Shown one piece after another: positions 59,690-64,000 of a stretch of 64,000 nt of DNA; position 1 is the stretch's first letter, and each line of letters begins with the position of its first letter. This DNA is from Meloidogyne chitwoodi. Its lineage: Eukaryota > Nematoda > Chromadorea > Rhabditida > Meloidogynidae. The notes below the pieces were generated by a model. That model searched no databases. It saw only the letters and a list, made by a program, of their open reading frames with translations, and had not been told where the DNA came from. The position numbers were made by a program, and so were the translations under genes. The stretch covers positions 2,046,001 through 2,110,000 of the forward strand of contig JACZZP010000005.1 of NCBI GenBank assembly GCA_015183035.1. The letters are read 5' to 3'.

Positions 59690-61217
59690 CAGCAAATGTG
59701 ATAATATATTCTAGCAAAAATATTAACTAAAAAATTTCAATTTATTTTTTTTTCGTTGAATTGTTCCTTTATTGTGATTAATTAAAAATTATATTTGAAT
59801 AATTTTTATACTTAAATTTTCGAAGAAATAAAAATTATTTTATTTTAATAGTTCAATGGAGAGAAGAATTATTTTTTCAATAAAATAAAAGAGCTTTTTC
59901 AAAAGTAATCCAAAAACAATTAAAATATTTAAACTCTTAAATTATTATTTTTTAGAATTTAAATAGAAGATTAATAAAGTTTTTTTTTATTTTTTAAATT
60001 TATTTAATTTTTATCAGATGGAAACTCGAAATATTTGAAAAAAATATTTTTAATAATTATTTAATATTTATTATCTAATCTACTTAATATATATTAATAC
60101 ATTTATTTAAGTTTATTTATATTTTAATTTAGGTATCTAACTTATGCTTTAAATGGTTGACGTCTAATATTTAATTTTTGGATGGGTGTTGAACACTCAA
60201 AAAATTATTTAAATTTAATTTAATTTTTCTCTCTTTATATTTATTATTCCACTTAAAAATCTGAAGAATAATTATAATAATTATATTTCCACTTCGATAA
60301 AGCATAATTTTTATTAAAGAGATATTATTCTTCAAATAAGTCTTTTTTAATTTATTTTTATTTTTTATTTAATTAATAAAACTAAATAATTATTTTTATT
60401 CAAAAATTGTATAAATTCAATAAATGATATTTTAAATAAATTAAATTATTTTTTTATTTATTAAATTTTTAACAACTTTAAGGTTATGCGCACATAAGTC
60501 CGCTAGTTTTTATCCGCAAATCATAATATTTATTTTTTAATTGGAAAAATAGAAGAATAAAAAACCTTTTTAATTTGATTATATTCTAATAAAAATTGTC
60601 ATTTTTCCTCAAAAATAATTTTCTAGTTTCTCTCTTTATTTTTAGAAAATAAAAATTAATTTATTATTTGCGGATAAAACTTGCGGATTTTTGTGAATAT
60701 TTTTTATTTATTTTTTATCAAAATCCACAATTTTCCAATAAATAATATTTTTATTTAAATTTCAAAGTCTCTACTAATAAATAATAAATAAATATAAATG
60801 TTTGTTTAGTCACAGAAAAATAAGAAAAAAAGAATAAAAATATTTTATTTCTTTTATTTTTCTAAAAAGAGTAATAAAAAATGTATTTAACCCTCAAATA
60901 TTTTTTATGTATATTTCCTATTTTTATTGAATTTTTAAAATAGTTAATCCTTTAATTATCATTTTTTTAAATTTATTTTTTATTTTTTTATTTTTTTCTC
61001 TAAATATTTTGTATTGTCATTTTAATTATCTAAAAACAATTTTTCTGATAGAAATACTTCGATAAAATAATTAACTTTATTAAATTTCACAATTCAAGAA
61101 GATTAATTATTTTATTTTTTTATTTAATTATATTCATTTTAAATAATCAAAAAATTAAATTAAAAAAAAAAGATTTCCTTCTCTTTCTTTTTTTTTAACG
61201 TAAATAATGGGATATGT
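59690..61217. other. AT-rich intergenic region with a TTGCGGA fold-back
   Basis: No gene found. The only clear structure is the inverted pair at 60484-60700, TTATGCGCACATAAGTCCGC...TTTTATCCGCAAAT against ATTTGCGGATAAAACTTGCGG. Its words recur at 51880, 57217, 15779, 2640 and 40590. Confidence 0.5.
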
Positions 61218-61341
61218 ACATTTCGTCTAACAAAATTGCACGACATTTCGCCTCTACGGCAAAAAAACTACATCTCGCTTACTAAAGCCCGCGATTTTTA
61301 CCGTTGGACGAAATGTCGTGCAATTTCTTTTAACGAAATGT
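61218..61341 (+). mobile_element. ACATTTCGT palindromic element, copy 2
   Basis: ACATTTCGT...ACGAAATGT ends with internal inverted TTGCACGACATTTCG words. It is the reverse-oriented relative of 27772-27895 and better preserved. Confidence 0.7.
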
Positions 61342-61947
61342 CTGGAACGTAAATTAATATATTTATATTTTTTTATATTTTTTCTTTTCTTTTTCTCTCA
61401 TTATTTGCCTTATCTCTATTAATATTGTGGTAATCCATTTTATCATATTTCTATTATTGATTTATATTTTTATAAGGGGATAATCTCTCTGTTCAAATAT
61501 TTAAGAGAGAGAATAGTGCCTTTATATCAATAATTTTTTTAATAAAAATTTTTTTTAATTTTATTTAATCAATAATTAAAATTATGTGGCAAAGTTTATT
61601 AAGCCAATCAACTTTTAAAAGTCCAAATTAAATTTATGAGTCCAAAAAAATTTTAAAACAAAATTTTATTCAATTAATTAATTAAAATACTCTTTTTTTT
61701 AAGCAGTAAAAAAATAAAAAAATAAATTTTTATTGCCCCAATTTCTCCGAAAAATTTCCAAAAAATACATAATATTTTTAAGAAATTTTTATTTTATTAT
61801 TTATTTTAAAAAATCAATTTTATTTTACCAACAAAAATTGCCCGTACCAAGGACGCCATTTCTTCTTCTTCTTCATCTTTTCCCTATTCCCTTATATCGC
61901 GTCGACATCCTTCTTCAACAATATTTTTTTCATTTTTTCAACGACAA

Positions 61948-64000
61948 ATGGTTTCAAATAGTAGACATACAGTTATTAATATTTTTATTGGAATAATTAT
62001 TGGTTTTGTACTTTCTTTTGCTATTTTTCCAAATTTGGGTAATTTCCCTAATGTTCAAATTCCGAATTATCAGAGGCCTATTGTTATTGTTCAAGTTAGT
62101 TTTTCTAAAAAAAGAAGATAGATAATTTAATTATTAATTTAAAAAAAAAAAGATATGTGTGGAAATGAGAAAATTAAGTTATATATTTTTAAATTTTACC
62201 GAATTTTAAATTTAAATCCCTTTTTATTTAACTTTAGGTCGCAACCTTTGATAAGACATTTTTAGTCAAAAATCGTTATTGTAGTCAAATTGATTAAATT
62301 TAAAAAAAAATCAATTTTATTAAATTAATTAGACATCTTTGAATTATATTTTTAAATATTCCATTGCTAAAATTAAAACAAAAAAATTTTTACATTTTTC
62401 CAAAATTAAAAGACTAAAAAAATAAATTTTAAAAATTTATTAATTAATTAAAAAAGGAAGGTGATAAATCAGTAGTAAAGCCTGAAGGTCAAGGTGAAGG
62501 AAAAAAAGAATTAAAAGAACATGCACATCGCCATGATGCTCATAATGAAGAAGAAGTTGAAGATAATGGAGATGCTTTGTCAGCAGCAATGTTTTTTCAT
62601 GGAAATGCAACACATGTACATGAAGGTTTTTAAATTTTAATTAAAAATTGGTCCCTTAAATACTCTTTTTACCTTTGCTAAAGAAAGTAACAGTTAACAA
62701 ACAAATTAACTATCCAATTTTTTATTTTAGCTTAGTAAACTAAGCTTACAAAAATAACAAATACACGTCCTATTGAAATGGCAATATTCTAAAAAATAGG
62801 TATAAATACATTTAAAATTAATTAATCAAAATATTAGATATTTAGTAAATTTTATTAAATATAAACCAAAATTTAGTTTTTTTGAAATAATTCAACAAAA
62901 ATAAAATTTTATAGAAAATTATTTACATATGTTAATTCCGAGGAATAATAGAAACATTAAATTGGAGAATCTAAGTTTTCTGCTTTTATAAACTTTGAAT
63001 TTTATCACTAAAAATAAATAAATTTAAAATTAAGGTGAAGGCACACTTGCCGCGGAAATTTCCAAACATGTCAGAATTTATTGTTGGATTCTAACTGGAC
63101 AACAATTTCACGAAAAACGGGCAATCCATGTAAAAGCAACTTGGGCAAAAAGATGTAATAAATTTGTGTTTATGTCTTCTATAGATGACAGTTCTTTGCC
63201 TGCCGTTAATTTAAATATTTCTGAAGGAAGGTTATTTAATTAATTTAAATATAAGGGAGTATAGATTACTTATAGAATTTTTATTATTTTTTAGTTTATT
63301 AGGTTTGAGCTTTTTACTGGCAAAAACTAACTAGAATTTTTCTTTCAATTTATTTTCTAAAATAGATTTTTTGGTTATCAAATTTGAACAATAAAAATTA
63401 AATTTATTAATGAAAATGTCGGACAGGATTCGATCGGGTTTAATGAAGTTCCGAGTCATAATCACGGGTTTTTTAATATCTCTTGATAAATTTTGAACTG
63501 GAATAATCCCAAAAATTTGGCCTGATCCAATCTGGTTATATCCATAAAATTCGATTTAAATTTAAAAAAATTATCTTTTACCTACTTTAATTACTAAAGA
63601 TAAGCTTTATTTAATAAAAATAATTTTTAAAAAATAAATAAAAATATAATTTAGAGAACATCTCTGGGGAAAAACTAAAGCAGCATTCAAATATGCATAC
63701 GACCACTATTTAGTTATTAAATTTTGTTAAATTTAATATTTATTTTTTAATTTTTTAAACAGAATGATTATGATTGGTTTTTAAAAGCAGATGATGATAC
63801 TTTTGTTATTTTGGAAAATTTACGTTATTTATTAATGCCTCATCCACCCGAAGAACCAATATATTTTGGTTATAAATTTAAACCTTTTATTAAACAGGTT
63901 TTTTTAGAATTAAATAAATTTTAAAATTTAAATTAAAATTAATTTAAGGGATATATGAGTGGAGGTGCCGGTTATGTTGTTAGCAGACAAGCACTTAAAC
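61948..64000 (+). CDS. Core-1 beta-1,3-galactosyltransferase, GT31, 3' partial
   Basis: Exons 61948-62094, 62457-62625, 63035-63230, 63655-63712, 63763-63897 and 63949 to the edge join in phase. A short cytosolic tail and a single membrane anchor (about residues 9-28) are followed by a His/Glu-rich stem. Catalytic features are [27 protein letters not shown], the DDD metal site in [22 protein letters not shown] and [12 protein letters not shown]. The family adds galactose from UDP-Gal to GalNAc-Ser/Thr, making the core-1 O-glycan (T antigen) in the Golgi. The frame is open upstream to 61810 without an ATG, so ATG 61948 is chosen. The C-terminal part lies beyond the window. Confidence 0.92.

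Overview
This is AT-rich (about 80% A+T by eye) eukaryotic DNA from an animal with very short introns, mostly 40-100 bp, many ending in TTTTAG or TTTAAG. The gene content (type II apyrase, tandem S10 serine carboxypeptidases, HSP20, alpha-1,3-fucosyltransferase, core-1 beta-1,3-galactosyltransferase, many lineage-specific secreted proteins) fits a nematode. The base composition and gene style suggest a plant-parasitic one such as Meloidogyne; that genus is inference. All gene models below were built by hand from splice signals and reading-phase agreement.

Layout. 1-11726 (minus): two adjacent genes for long, helical, lineage-specific proteins; the upstream one is a complete 16-exon secreted protein and the other runs off the left edge into a Lys/Glu-rich exon. 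12715-15750 (plus): a divergently transcribed secreted helical protein. 17060-18997: membrane-anchored calcium-dependent apyrase, 10 exons. 20088-27081: two tandem serine carboxypeptidases, 14 exons each, with mosaic identity. 27434-28332 (minus): small heat-shock protein. 29384-31068 (minus): another secreted helical protein. 32060-33741: minisatellites, including about 75 perfect copies of a 15-bp unit. 34380-44467: four copies of one secreted-protein gene (two intact, two broken) in an inverted and direct arrangement. 45632-47492: secreted Ser/Thr/Asn/Cys-rich protein. 48324-48741: tiny secreted peptide with a six-cysteine knot-type pattern and a 9-nt microexon. 49545-58301 (minus): complete GT10 fucosyltransferase whose third intron holds a 4.8-kb transposon with two satellite arrays. 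61948 to the right edge: C1GALT1-type T-synthase.

The most unusual content is mobile. At least ten short elements have CAGGG/CAGAG/TAGGG/TAGAG-type inverted ends and 8-bp target-site duplications, several of them exact, which is the signature of hAT transposons. Each family has its own self-complementary core word (TTCGAAAT, TTGCGCAA, CGATA, GGAACT, CCCGA). Nesting is frequent: at 36401-38367 a retroelement with 161-bp terminal repeats carrying a tRNA-like Pol III promoter sits inside a hAT-like element, which sits inside a Mutator-like element. Two related solo LTRs with 5-bp duplications each interrupt a copy of the 34-44 kb gene family.

Two Golgi glycosyltransferases lie within 15 kb of each other on opposite strands. 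Otherwise the genes look like independent units, with no sign of an operon.
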